64,000 nt of DNA from Parafrankia irregularis (GTDB taxonomy: Bacteria > Actinomycetota > Actinomycetes > Frankiales > Frankiaceae). The translations under genes were made by a program, and so were the position numbers. The stretch covers positions 384,225-448,224 of the forward strand of contig NZ_FAOZ01000007.1 of NCBI RefSeq assembly GCF_001536285.1, written 5' to 3'. Within the stretch, counting starts at the first letter, position 1, and each line of letters starts with the position of its first letter. Below the pieces are notes generated by a model. That model had not been told where the DNA came from. It saw nothing but the letters and a program-made list of their open reading frames with translations, and ran no database searches. Below are positions 43,925-53,041 of this stretch, in pieces.

Positions 43925-46216
43925 TCAGTCGTGAACGGTGCTGATCACGGTGTCCAGGCCGACGCGGCGGATGGCGGTGCCAGCCCCACCGATATAGAGC
44001 ACGCCCGTCGTGTCGACGGCGACCCGCGCCGGGCTGGCCAGCCGGGCCGCGGTGGCGGGGCCACCGTTCCCGTCCGAGCCGTACTCGCCGGTGCCCGCCA
44101 CCGTGGTGATCACACCGCGGGTGTCGACGCGGCGCACCCGCTGCGCGGACGACTCGGGGAAGAACAGGTTCCCCACCGGGTCCAGCGCCAGCGACGACGG
44201 GCCGCTGGTCAGCGTGAGCCCGGCGGCCGTCGCCGGCCCGCCGTCACCGGTGAACCCCGCGGGCCCACCGCCGGCCAGCGTGCGCACCGGTTCGTCCGGA
44301 TCGAGCACCTGAACCCGGCCGGTCGAGTAGTCGACGACGTACAGCCGCCCGTCGCGGGCCTCGACATCGCCGATGCTCTGCCCCACGACCCGCACCGGCG
44401 GCTGACCCGGCGACGGTGTGACGTACCCGCCCGCCTGCTCGGTGCGCCCGACCAGATGCAGCACACCGGCCTGGTCGAGCCGGAAGAGCCGGCCAGCCCC
44501 GGCTAGATACAGCGTGCCGTCGGTGTCGACGGCGATCGGGCCGGACGCGAGCGACAGCGAGACCTCGGTGGCCCGCGTGCCGTCGGCGGCCACCCGCTCA
44601 CCCCCACCGGCCACGGTGGTGATCACACCGTCCGGACCGATCCGGCGGATTCGCCCGTTGCCGCTGTCGGCGAGGAACACCGAGCCGTCGGCAGCGACAG
44701 CCACGTCACTCACGCCCCGCAGCCGGGCCGCGGTCGCCGGCCCGCCGTCCCCGATGGAACCGGCCACACCCGTGCCCGCGACGGCGGACAGTGTTCCGTC
44801 GAGGTCCAGCCGCAGCACCCGCAGACCGGCCCGGTCCACGACGTAGAACCCCCCGCCCTTCGCCGCGGGCCCGGTTGCCCAGGCCCGGACCTCGTCCAGC
44901 CGCAGGGGAAGGGCTGGTGCGGACGGAGCCGGGCCCGGGTCGGTGCCGGTGGCGACGGGCGGCGACTCGGAGCCCGTGCCGCGGGTGACGACCAGCCCGA
45001 CCACGCCCGCCATCGCAAGCACGACGGCCGCAACCATCGCGGTCACCGCCATCACCCGGCCACGGCCGCGGCGGGTGGCGCGGCCACCCCGCGGGGCGTA
45101 GCGCGTCCCCTCGAACAGGTTGCGCGGCTCAGGTCGCTCCGGCCGGGCAGGCCCGGGCTGTGCCGGGTGTGCCGGGTGTGCCGGGTGTGCCGGGTGTGCC
45201 GACCCTGGCCGCGGCGCCGCGGGCGCGGGCCCGGGCGGTTCCGCGGTCGGGGATGGTCCGGGCGGCGGGGACGCGGAGACGCCGGCCCCGGCGGGCTCGA
45301 CCGGGGCACGCGGCGGGGCGAACCGCGCGACGGGGCCGAGCCGGGCTTGCGCCGTGGACCGTGCCGATTCGGTGAGGGCGAGCACCAGGCCCGATCGGGC
45401 CTGCCAGTCCGGCCCGAAGACCTCGGTCGCGGCGGCGCTGATCGCCCGGGCGAACGCGGCCGCGTCCGGCGGACGCCGCGCCGGATCCTTCGCCAACGCC
45501 GGCAGGATGACGTCACAGACCGCCGGTGGCACCCCGGGGGGCACCGGCGGATCCACCTCACACTGATGACGCAGCAGCTCGGGCACCGACAGCCCCGCGT
45601 CGAACACCGGCCGGCCCGACACCAGCTCGTAGAGCACGACGCCGAGCGCGTAGAGGTCCGCCGCCGGCCCGACGCGCCCGCCGGTGATCTGCTCCGGTGC
45701 CATGTACCGCGGGGTGCCGGCTGCCTGGCTGACGGTTCCCGGCGCGCCGTCGAGGATCCGTCCGATCCCGAAGTCGGTGATCCTGGGCTGCCCGGCCGCG
45801 GTGAACAGGATGTTGTCCGGCTTGATGTCGCGGTGCAGGACGCCGTGGGCGTGGGCGTGGGCCAGCCCGTCGGCGACCGCCGCGCCCACGGCCAGCGTCG
45901 CCTCGGCGGACAACCGGTGCCGGTGCTGGGCCAGGGTGCCGCCCCCCAGCATCTCCATGATCAGCAGGCACAGGTCGTCGAGCACGACATAGTCGTGGAT
46001 CCGCACGATGTGTGGATGGTCCAGGCGGCTCAGGATCCGGGCCTCGTCGCGGAACTCGGCCGCCGACGCCGCCGGCACCACCTTGATCGCGACCGCGCGG
46101 TCGAGGTCGAGGTGGTGCCCGGCGAGGACCAGGCCGAACGATCCGGCACCGAGCTGCTCACCGATGGTGTAGCGGGGCAGCGCCCGGGCGATGCGGGCCC
46201 GGTCGACGGCAGGCAT
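43925..46216 (-). CDS. PknB-like receptor Ser/Thr kinase with extracellular NHL repeats (degenerate propeller)
   Basis: 763 residues. Kinase domain residues 15-275: glycine loop LGAGSFGLVLAG, Lys45 in VAIK, HRDIKPDNILF (Asp130), DFGIG (Asp148), [11 protein letters not shown]; all catalytic residues present. A proline/alanine-rich juxtamembrane region with a tandem HPA repeat (four-fold, see 45160) leads to a single membrane helix about residues 390-410. The outside part has six NHL-like blades (ADSGNGRIRRIG, VVDYSTGRVQVLD, RVRRVDTRGVITTVAG) with degenerate loops. Last of three kinase genes. Confidence 0.88.
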   Translation of the reverse strand: MPAVDRARIARALPRYTIGEQLGAGSFGLVLAGHHLDLDRAVAIKVVPAASAAEFRDEARILSRLDHPHIVRIHDYVVLDDLCLLIMEMLGGGTLAQHRHRLSAEATLAVGAAVADGLAHAHAHGVLHRDIKPDNILFTAAGQPRITDFGIGRILDGAPGTVSQAAGTPRYMAPEQITGGRVGPAADLYALGVVLYELVSGRPVFDAGLSVPELLRHQCEVDPPVPPGVPPAVCDVILPALAKDPARRPPDAAAFARAISAAATEVFGPDWQARSGLVLALTESARSTAQARLGPVARFAPPRAPVEPAGAGVSASPPPGPSPTAEPPGPAPAAPRPGSAHPAHPAHPAHPAQPGPARPERPEPRNLFEGTRYAPRGGRATRRGRGRVMAVTAMVAAVVLAMAGVVGLVVTRGTGSESPPVATGTDPGPAPSAPALPLRLDEVRAWATGPAAKGGGFYVVDRAGLRVLRLDLDGTLSAVAGTGVAGSIGDGGPATAARLRGVSDVAVAADGSVFLADSGNGRIRRIGPDGVITTVAGGGERVAADGTRATEVSLSLASGPIAVDTDGTLYLAGAGRLFRLDQAGVLHLVGRTEQAGGYVTPSPGQPPVRVVGQSIGDVEARDGRLYVVDYSTGRVQVLDPDEPVRTLAGGGPAGFTGDGGPATAAGLTLTSGPSSLALDPVGNLFFPESSAQRVRRVDTRGVITTVAGTGEYGSDGNGGPATAARLASPARVAVDTTGVLYIGGAGTAIRRVGLDTVISTVHD
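45160..45200. repeat. 9-nt tandem repeat encoding His-Pro-Ala
   Basis: Four-plus copies of TGTGCCGGG, read on the minus strand as (His-Pro-Ala)4. Inside the kinase juxtamembrane linker; unit number may vary among strains. Confidence 0.75.
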
Positions 46217-46228
46217 GACCGGTCCGCC

Positions 46229-48484
46229 CTACCGGACCCGCAGGGCGCGGGCCCGGCCGTCGACGGCGTCGGTGACGTAGAGGATCCCGGTCCCGTCCAG
46301 GTCCAGCCCGCCCGGGTAGACCAGCTCGGCCTCGACCGCCGGGCCGCCGTTGCCGGAGTACTGGGCCACGCCCGTGCCGGCGATCGTGGTGATGATCCCG
46401 TCGGGGGTGATGCGCCGCACCCGGCTGTTGGCCGGGTCGGACAGGTAGATCGTGCCGGTCGAGTCCACCGCGACGTCGGCGCCGACCGTGCTGATCTTCG
46501 CGCGGGTCGCCGGACCGCCGTCACCGGAGAAGCCGGCGTCACCGGTGCCGGCGACGGTGCTGATCCGCCCCGCGGGGTCGATGCGGCGCAGCCGGAAGTT
46601 GTCCTGGTCGACCAGGTAGATGCTGCCGTCGGGGCCGCGGGCGAGCGAGCACGGATAGCTGAGCGTCGCCGCGGTCGCCGGACCGCCGTCACCGTCGCCG
46701 TCACCGCCGTCGCCGGGGCCGACCAGGGTGTCGCCGTCCGCGCCGGTGCCCGCGACGGTGGTGATGATCCCGTCCAGGCCGATGCGGCGGATCCGCTGGT
46801 TCGTACCGTCGGCGACCAGCAGGCTGCCGTCGTCGTCCAGCAGCAGGCTGTTCGGGTTGTTCAGCTTGGCGTTCACCGCCGGCAGCCCGTCCCCGGCGAA
46901 GATCAGTCCGTCCTCGCTCACCTCACCGGCGAAGCCGCTGTCACTCTGGCCGGCGATGGTGGTGATGATCCCGTTCGTCCCCACCCGGCGGATGCGGTGG
47001 TTGCCGTTGTCCGCGATGAACAGGGTGCCGTCCGGGGCCACCACGACACCGGACGGCTCCTGGAGCGACGCGCTCGTCGCCGGGCCGCCGTCGCCGTCGA
47101 AGCCGGCCGTGCCGTTGCCGGCGACGGTGGTGATCCGGCCGGTGCGGTCGATCCGGCGGATCCTGTTGTTCTCGGTGTCCGCGACGTAGATGACACCGCG
47201 CGCGGTGTCGATGGTCAGGTCCCGGGCGGAGTCGAACTCGGCCTGGGTGGCCGGGCCGCCGTCGCCGGAGAACCCGTCCGATCCGGCCCCGAACACCGCC
47301 GCGATCGCACCGGCGGCCAGCGTCGGCTGCCAGGCCGGTGGCGGGGTGGCCGGCGGCGGTGTCGCCGGTTCCGGCCGGCCCCACACGGCCCAGCCGACAC
47401 CGCCGCCGGCGGCCAGGCCCAGCACCAGGACGAGCACCGTCACCGCCGCCGGCACCCCGGCGCGGGCGTGGGGCCGGGTTCTGGTGGTGGTCCGGGACCC
47501 GCCGCCCGTCGACGCCGCCCCCACGTCCGCACCCGCACCGCCGCCGCGGGCACGGTTGACGCCGTTGGCCCTCGCGCGCCCGGCGGCCCGCCGGGCGCTG
47601 GCCGGCCGCCGCGTCGTCAGCTCGCGGACGTCCGCCGCGAGGTGGATCGGCAGCCCGGCCCGGTCCAGCCAGTGCCGCCCGAACACCGCGGTCGCGGCCT
47701 GGGCGAGATCGGAGGCGAACGCGTGCGCGCTGGGATAGCGCAGCTCCGGCCGCTTGGCCAGGCAGCGCATGAGCACCGCGCCCAGTTCGCCCGGCACACC
47801 CGGGGGCGGCGGCGGGGTCACGTCGGTGTGATGGCGCAGCAGCACCGGCAGCGCCAGCGCGGGTGGTGCCAGCCGGGTGCCGGTGAACAGCTCGTAGAGC
47901 ACGACACCGAGCGCGTACAGGTCGGTGGCCGGCCCGAGCCGGTCGCCGGTGATCTGCTCCGGTGCCATGTAGCGCGGCGTGCCCACCACCCGGCTGGCGG
48001 TGGAGGCCGAGCCTTCCAGCACCTTCGAGATGCCGAAGTCGGTGATCTTCGGCTGGCCGTCGTCGGTGAACAGGATGTTCGCCGGCTTGATGTCGCGGTG
48101 CACCACCCCGTGCTCGTGGGCATGGGCCAGCGCGTCGGCGACGGCCAGCGCCACCGCGCAGGCCGCCTCGGGCGCCAGCGCGCGGTGCGCGAGGGTGCCC
48201 CCGGAGAGCATCTCCATCACCAGCAGGCACAGGTCCCCGCGCATGACGTAGTCGTAGGTCCGCACGATGTGGGGATGATCCAGCCGGCTCAGCAGCCGCG
48301 CCTCGGTCCGGAACTCCGCGGCCGCGCCGGCGTCCGGGCTGGTCAGCACCTTGATCGCGACGCGGCGATCGAGCTCGGAGTGGTAGCCGGCGAGGACGAG
48401 GCCGAACGCGCCCGATCCCAGCTCCGCGCCGATCGCGTAACCCGGCAGCGCCGCGGCCACCCGGCCACGGTCGACGACTGGCAC
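46229..48484 (-). CDS. PknB-like receptor Ser/Thr kinase with six NHL blades
   Basis: 751 residues from GTG 48484 with GGGAGG upstream. Kinase domain: glycine loop [18 protein letters not shown], Lys45 in [54 protein letters not shown]; complete. A single membrane helix is about residues 350-372 ([20 protein letters not shown]). Outside are six NHL blades ([79 protein letters not shown]) separated by GDGGPAT loops, with an Asp/Gly-rich expansion around residue 580. Likely senses an outside ligand through the propeller. 12 nt before the first kinase. Confidence 0.9.
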   Translation of the reverse strand: MPVVDRGRVAAALPGYAIGAELGSGAFGLVLAGYHSELDRRVAIKVLTSPDAGAAAEFRTEARLLSRLDHPHIVRTYDYVMRGDLCLLVMEMLSGGTLAHRALAPEAACAVALAVADALAHAHEHGVVHRDIKPANILFTDDGQPKITDFGISKVLEGSASTASRVVGTPRYMAPEQITGDRLGPATDLYALGVVLYELFTGTRLAPPALALPVLLRHHTDVTPPPPPGVPGELGAVLMRCLAKRPELRYPSAHAFASDLAQAATAVFGRHWLDRAGLPIHLAADVRELTTRRPASARRAAGRARANGVNRARGGGAGADVGAASTGGGSRTTTRTRPHARAGVPAAVTVLVLVLGLAAGGGVGWAVWGRPEPATPPPATPPPAWQPTLAAGAIAAVFGAGSDGFSGDGGPATQAEFDSARDLTIDTARGVIYVADTENNRIRRIDRTGRITTVAGNGTAGFDGDGGPATSASLQEPSGVVVAPDGTLFIADNGNHRIRRVGTNGIITTIAGQSDSGFAGEVSEDGLIFAGDGLPAVNAKLNNPNSLLLDDDGSLLVADGTNQRIRRIGLDGIITTVAGTGADGDTLVGPGDGGDGDGDGGPATAATLSYPCSLARGPDGSIYLVDQDNFRLRRIDPAGRISTVAGTGDAGFSGDGGPATRAKISTVGADVAVDSTGTIYLSDPANSRVRRITPDGIITTIAGTGVAQYSGNGGPAVEAELVYPGGLDLDGTGILYVTDAVDGRARALRVR

Positions 48485-48575
48485 CCCAGCCTCCCGTCCT
48501 CGTCCTTCAATGCCTGTGCTCGGTGTGTGGCGCGGCGCTGGCCAGCGCCGCACGCTGGTCCGCGTTCGGTTCCGG

Positions 48576-51137
48576 TCAGCCCGCGCCGGTCAGGTCCACG
48601 CGCAGCACCAGGTTGCGGCGCCGATCGGAGACCAACAGGTCCCCGGACGGATCCAGCGCGACCTGCCCGTCCGGGCTCAGCGCGGCCGGGTCCACACCCT
48701 CGACCCGGCCCGGGCGGGCCGTGCCCGCGACCGTCGTGATCACCCCGGCGGCGTCGACCCGGCGGACCCGCCGGTTGGTGCGGTCGGTGATGTAGATGGT
48801 GCCGGCCGCGTCGACCGTGACCCCGCGCGGGGACCGCAACGTCGCCTTCGTCGCCGGCCCGCCGTCGCCGGACAGGCCCGGGCGCCCGTTGCCGGCCACC
48901 GTCTCGATCCTTCCGTCCAGGCCGATGCGGCGGATCCGGTTGTTGCTGGTGTCGGCGATGTAGAGCCGGCCGAACCGGTCCAGGGCCACGGCGAGCGGGA
49001 AGGCCAGCAGCGCCCTGGACGCCGGACCACCGTCGCCGAACGAGCCCTCCCCGTCCCGGCCGGCCAGGGTGGTGATGATCCCGTCGGAGCCGACCCGGCG
49101 GATCCGGTTGTTGGCGGTGTCGGCGATGAAGACCGTTCCGTTGCCGTCAACGGCGACACCGCCGGGGTACCACAGCGCCGCCGCGGTCGCCGGACCACCG
49201 TCGCCCGAGAAGGAGTGCTCCCCGTTGCCGGCCACGGTCGTGATGATCCCGGCCGCGTCCACCCGGCGGATCCGCTGGTTGAAGGTGTCGGCGATGAGCA
49301 GGCCGCCGTCACGGTCCAGCGTCACCGCGGACGGCTGGTACAGCTGCGCGTCGACGGCCGGCCCGCCGTCACCGGCGAAGCCCTTCACGCCGGTCCCGGC
49401 GACGGTCACGATCACGCCGTCCGGTGAGATGCGCCGGACCCGGTTGTTCCCGGAGTCGGCGACGTACACGTTGCCCGCCCGGTCGGCGACCAGGCCGAAC
49501 GGCGCATTGACCGACGCCGCCGCGGCGGGCCCGCCGTCACCGCCGTAGCCGGCTGTGCCCGTACCCGCCACCGTCGTCGCCGCGAACGGCGGCGGCGAGG
49601 GCAGCGGCGGATCCGGCGCGGCGGGCGCGGCCGTTCCCGGACCGCTGGGCGGCCTGGTCGCGGTCGCCTCGACCACGGTCTGCCCCCCACGCTCGGACAG
49701 CGGGATCGTCAGCGCGGCCGCGACACCGGCGACGGTCACCGCGGCCGCGGTGAGGATCGCGACCCGCCGGGTCCAGGACTGCCCCCGCAGGTCGCCGTCG
49801 ATGTCGGCACCGGAACCGGCGGCGCCCGAATCACCGCGGCCGGCCATCGCCGCCGTGTCGGCCGCCGCGTCAGGTCCTGATCGGCGAGGCCCACGCGCGG
49901 GGGATTCCCCCGGCGGCGGCCCCGCCGGATCACCGCCCGGTGCGACCATCGCCACCGCGGGCGGCGCGGCACCGAGCGGGTGCGGCCCGGTCCCCAGCCG
50001 GGTGGTGCGCTGAGCCGGATCCGGCTCAGCCGGGACCTGGCTCGCCGGATCCAAGCCCGCCGGAGCCGGGCTCGCCCGGTCGAGGCCATCGGCGGGCCGC
50101 GAGCCGCGCAGGCCCGTGCTGACCAGCAGCCGGACGTCCGCGTGGTCCATCCAGTCCGGGCCGTACGCCGCCTGGGCGGCCAGGCCCAGGTCCACCGCGA
50201 ACTGCCCGGCACCCCGGTGGCGCTGCCCCGGGTCCTTGGCCAGCGCCCGCGCCAGCACCGCCGCCACCGGTGGCGCCACCCCCGCCGCCGGTGGCGCCGG
50301 CACCTCGCAGTGGTGCAGGAACAGCTCCGGCACGGTCAGCCCGGCCCCGAAGGGCGGGGCACCGGTCAGCAGCTCGTAGAGGGTGGCGGCGAGCGCGTAG
50401 ACGTCGGTGGCCGGCACCAGCCGCCCGCCGGTGATCTGCTCGGGGGCCATGTACTGGGCCGTACCGACGATCCGTCCGGTGGCCAGCGGAGTTCCGTCGA
50501 CGAGGCCGACCACCCCCACGTCGGTGAGCACCGGCCGGCCGTCGGCGGTGAAGAGGATGTTCGCCGGCTTCACGTCGCGGTGCAGGACCCCGGCGGCGTG
50601 CGCGTGCATCAGCCCGTCCGCGATCGCCACCGCGACCGCGCAGGCCGCCGGCGGGGTCAGGCTCTGGCGGGCCAGGGTGCCGCCGGGCAGCAGCTCGCTG
50701 ACCAGCAGGCGCAGCCCGTCGGCCAGCACGATGTCCAGCAGCCGGCACAGGTGCGGATGGGCGAGCCGGGTCAGGATCCGCGCGTCGGAGGCCGGATCGG
50801 CCTCGGCCGGCGGCGCCGGCGGCTGCCCGGCGGTCAGGTGCGCCGTGCCCAGATGTGCGGTGGCCAGATGTGCGGTGGTCGGGTCGGGTCCCGCGGCGGG
50901 GCCGGTGCCCGCGGGCAGTTCCAGGTCAAGGATCCGGACCGCCACATCCCGGATGTCCTCTTCCCCCGCCGGCGTCGGGAGCCCCGCGGGAACGTCCCCC
51001 GACGTGGCGGACCCCGGTTGTGTGGCGGACGTCCGCCGCGCGGCGAGCACCAGGCCGAAGGCACCCGCGCCCAGCTCCCGACCGAGGTCGTAGCCCGGCA
51101 GCGCCGCGGCCACCCGGGCCCGATCCATGATCGGCAC
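48576..51137 (-). CDS. PknB-like receptor with NHL repeats; probable pseudokinase
   Basis: 853 residues from GTG 51137 (GGGAGG 7 nt upstream). The N-lobe is expanded with inserts (about residues 33-62 and 75-115), the latter containing TTAHLATAHLGTAHLT repeats. The VAIK lysine is replaced by Arg68 (DVAVRILDL), and the alpha-C Glu has become Asp (PASDARILTRL). The catalytic HRDVKPANILF (Asp188) is retained; DFG has become DVG (Asp206-Val-Gly). A hydrophobic helix about residues 480-500 is followed by six NHL blades (YVADSGNNRVRRI, LIADTFNQRIRRV, FIADTANNRIRRV, YIADTSNNRIRRI, YITDRTNRRVRRV, LVSDRRRNLVLRV). Possible scaffold or allosteric partner of the two neighbours. Confidence 0.88.
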   Translation of the reverse strand: MPIMDRARVAAALPGYDLGRELGAGAFGLVLAARRTSATQPGSATSGDVPAGLPTPAGEEDIRDVAVRILDLELPAGTGPAAGPDPTTAHLATAHLGTAHLTAGQPPAPPAEADPASDARILTRLAHPHLCRLLDIVLADGLRLLVSELLPGGTLARQSLTPPAACAVAVAIADGLMHAHAAGVLHRDVKPANILFTADGRPVLTDVGVVGLVDGTPLATGRIVGTAQYMAPEQITGGRLVPATDVYALAATLYELLTGAPPFGAGLTVPELFLHHCEVPAPPAAGVAPPVAAVLARALAKDPGQRHRGAGQFAVDLGLAAQAAYGPDWMDHADVRLLVSTGLRGSRPADGLDRASPAPAGLDPASQVPAEPDPAQRTTRLGTGPHPLGAAPPAVAMVAPGGDPAGPPPGESPARGPRRSGPDAAADTAAMAGRGDSGAAGSGADIDGDLRGQSWTRRVAILTAAAVTVAGVAAALTIPLSERGGQTVVEATATRPPSGPGTAAPAAPDPPLPSPPPFAATTVAGTGTAGYGGDGGPAAAASVNAPFGLVADRAGNVYVADSGNNRVRRISPDGVIVTVAGTGVKGFAGDGGPAVDAQLYQPSAVTLDRDGGLLIADTFNQRIRRVDAAGIITTVAGNGEHSFSGDGGPATAAALWYPGGVAVDGNGTVFIADTANNRIRRVGSDGIITTLAGRDGEGSFGDGGPASRALLAFPLAVALDRFGRLYIADTSNNRIRRIGLDGRIETVAGNGRPGLSGDGGPATKATLRSPRGVTVDAAGTIYITDRTNRRVRRVDAAGVITTVAGTARPGRVEGVDPAALSPDGQVALDPSGDLLVSDRRRNLVLRVDLTGAG

Positions 51138-51274
51138 TGACCGACCTCCCGGTTGCCGTCTCGCGGCACGATCCGACCGAGCTGGTCGTGATCGCCCCTC
51201 GCTGCCCGATATCTACCCTCCGGTGTGGTGCCGGATGCTAGCGCAGCGGGTCGCACAACGGTCCGCTGGCGGGC

Positions 51275-51589
51275 ATGATCGGACGGGTGCGGGTGGACAT
51301 CGAACGCAGTGGCGGTGTCGCCGGGCTGATCCGGCGCGCCGACGTCGACACCTCCGACCTCGACGCGGGTGTGGCCCGCCAGGCCGAGGCGGCCCTCACC
51401 GCCCTCGCCGGCGACCGGCAGGCGCCACGTCAGGCGCCGGGGTCGCAGCGCCCCGACGCCTTCCAGTACACGTTCCGGTTCCGCGACGGCGCCGGGCGCG
51501 ACCAGACGGTCGTCGTGGGCGAGTCCCGGCTGCCGGCGGCGTTGCGTCCCCTGACCGAGCAGATCACCGCCCGCCGCCCCCGCGCCTGA
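51275..51589 (+). CDS. emfourin-like (protealysin inhibitor) protein
   Basis: 104 residues. Sequence matches the small inhibitor family associated with M4 metalloproteases: VDIERSGGVAGLIRRADVDT, LTALAGDRQAP, DAFQYTFRFRDGAGRDQTVV and GESRLPAALRPLTEQI. The typical proteolytic partner gene (protealysin-type) is not nearby. Divergent from the kinase, with a 137-nt shared upstream region. ATG 51275 is used; GTG 51287 is possible. Confidence 0.7.
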   Translation: MIGRVRVDIERSGGVAGLIRRADVDTSDLDAGVARQAEAALTALAGDRQAPRQAPGSQRPDAFQYTFRFRDGAGRDQTVVVGESRLPAALRPLTEQITARRPRA

Positions 51590-51999
51590 TGCAACCGCAG
51601 CGATTCCGTCAGGACGAGTGATCCCGAAAAGGCGGGCCCGAGGAGCTCCGTGCCGACGGCATGCGAACCCCACCCGCACAGCCACCCACCCGAGGATCCC
51701 GCGCCACCCCGCGCCACCGCAATTCGCCTGGAGATAGGCAAATGGGGCAGGGGCACGCCCGGCGACCCGCAAGAAAGAAGGATTTCGGTCGTCGGAACGA
51801 CCAAAATCCTTCAGTATTGCGACTCACCAAACCGGACTCTGCGCTCTGCGCCCTTTTATCGCCCTTGATGCGAATTGCTTACGGCGCCCGCCGAGCAGGC
51901 AGCCGCCGTTCGGCGGGCGGCTGTGCCGGGAACACCACAGGTGACGCCAGCGGCCCCCTGAGTGGCCGGCGACCACCGACGGACGGGGGCCTGCAGGAC
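51590..51999. other. Gap with hairpin repeat, no supported gene
   Basis: It holds a hairpin repeat at 51768-51821 and a G+C hairpin near 51900-51923. The AT-rich stretch 51840-51880 may hold the promoter of the amidotransferase. No coding pattern is seen on either strand. Confidence 0.5.
51768..51821 (+). repeat. hairpin repeat, copy D
   Basis: Outer CGCAA/TTGCG, then AAGGATTT (51778-51785) C GGTCGT, loop CGGA, ACGACC A AAATCCTT (51804-51811). About 26 of 31 core bases match the copy at 61509. Confidence 0.75.
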
Positions 52000-52917
52000 A
52001 TGTGCCGACTTCTGGGGCTCACCAGCGCCCCCGACCGGGCCCGCGCGACCTTCTGGCTGCTCGACGCACCCGACAGCCTGGACGTGCAGAGCCACCGCAA
52101 CCCCGACGGCACCGGCCTGGGGGTCTTCGCCGCCGACGGGACGCCCGACGTCTTCCGTCAGCCGCTCGCCGCCTGGGAGGATCACGACTTCGCCGCGCAG
52201 GCGCGGCACCGGACATCCACGACGTTCGTGGCGCACGTCCGGCATGCCTCGACCGGCCGGCGGACCACGGCGAACACCCATCCGTTCTGCCAGCAGGGAC
52301 GCCTGTTCGCCCACAACGGGGTCATCGAGGGGCTGGACCGGCTGGAAGCCCGGCTCGGGTCGGCGGCGATGCGCACCGTCGCCGGGGACACCGACTCCGA
52401 GCGGTTCTTCGCCCTGATCACCACCGAGATCACGAACGCCGACGGTGACATCGGGCGCGGCATCACCGCGGCGGCCCGCTGGGTGGCCGAGAACCTCCCC
52501 GTCTACAGCATCAACCTGGTGCTCACCACACCGCGGGAGCTGTGGGCGCTGCGCTATCCCGACACCAACACCCTGTTCCTGCTGCGCCGCGGAGCCGGTG
52601 GGCATCACGGTGGTCGGCCCCTCGACCACGTCGACGCCGCCGGCACCACCCGGGTCCGCTCCAGCGACCTGGCGACCGTCGCCTCCGCGGTGGTGGCCAG
52701 CGAGCCGATGGACGAACATCCCGACTGGCGGGCGCTGCGCCCCGGTGAGCTGCTCCGGGTGCTGCCCGGCCGGATCACGACGACCCGGATCGCGCTGCCC
52801 GACCCGCCGGCGCACCCGCTCACCCTCGCCGACCTGCGCCCCGAGGCGGCCGCCTCCCAGACGGCCGGCCGGCGCGCCGAGCCGGCGGACAGCGCCTCCC
52901 AGGCGGGGACCCGGTAG
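52000..52917 (+). CDS. class II glutamine amidotransferase (EgtC-like)
   Basis: 305 residues from ATG 52000. N-terminal nucleophile Cys2 in MCRLLGL, then RNPDGTGLGVFAADG-like (SHRNPDGTGLGVF), FVAHVRHASTG and PFCQQGRLFAHNGVIEGLDR, which are the glutamine-binding segments. The family includes EgtC in ergothioneine synthesis and YafJ. No other egt gene is adjacent, so the exact role is open. Confidence 0.85.
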   Translation: MCRLLGLTSAPDRARATFWLLDAPDSLDVQSHRNPDGTGLGVFAADGTPDVFRQPLAAWEDHDFAAQARHRTSTTFVAHVRHASTGRRTTANTHPFCQQGRLFAHNGVIEGLDRLEARLGSAAMRTVAGDTDSERFFALITTEITNADGDIGRGITAAARWVAENLPVYSINLVLTTPRELWALRYPDTNTLFLLRRGAGGHHGGRPLDHVDAAGTTRVRSSDLATVASAVVASEPMDEHPDWRALRPGELLRVLPGRITTTRIALPDPPAHPLTLADLRPEAAASQTAGRRAEPADSASQAGTR

Positions 52918-52934
52918 GCGACCGCGTCCAGCAG

Positions 52935-52970
52935 GCCCGCCAGGCCGGCTGGCCTGCTGGCCTGGCGGGC
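52935..52970. terminator. bidirectional terminator hairpin
   Basis: Perfect 12-bp stem GCCCGCCAGGCC (52935-52946) / GGCCTGGCGGGC (52959-52970), 12-nt loop. It lies between the convergent amidotransferase and threonine aldolase genes and may terminate both. Confidence 0.7.
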
Positions 52971-53041
52971 GGGCTGTGTCGCAGGGCGGGGCGCGGCCGG
53001 GGCGGCGGTGCCGCGGGCCGGCCAGGGTCGATCAGGGTCGA

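Noticed and set aside
45167..48739. 1190-residue plus-strand frame opposite the kinases
   Set aside because: Complementary shadow of two recognised kinase genes, composed of Gly/Arg/Asp without domain pattern.
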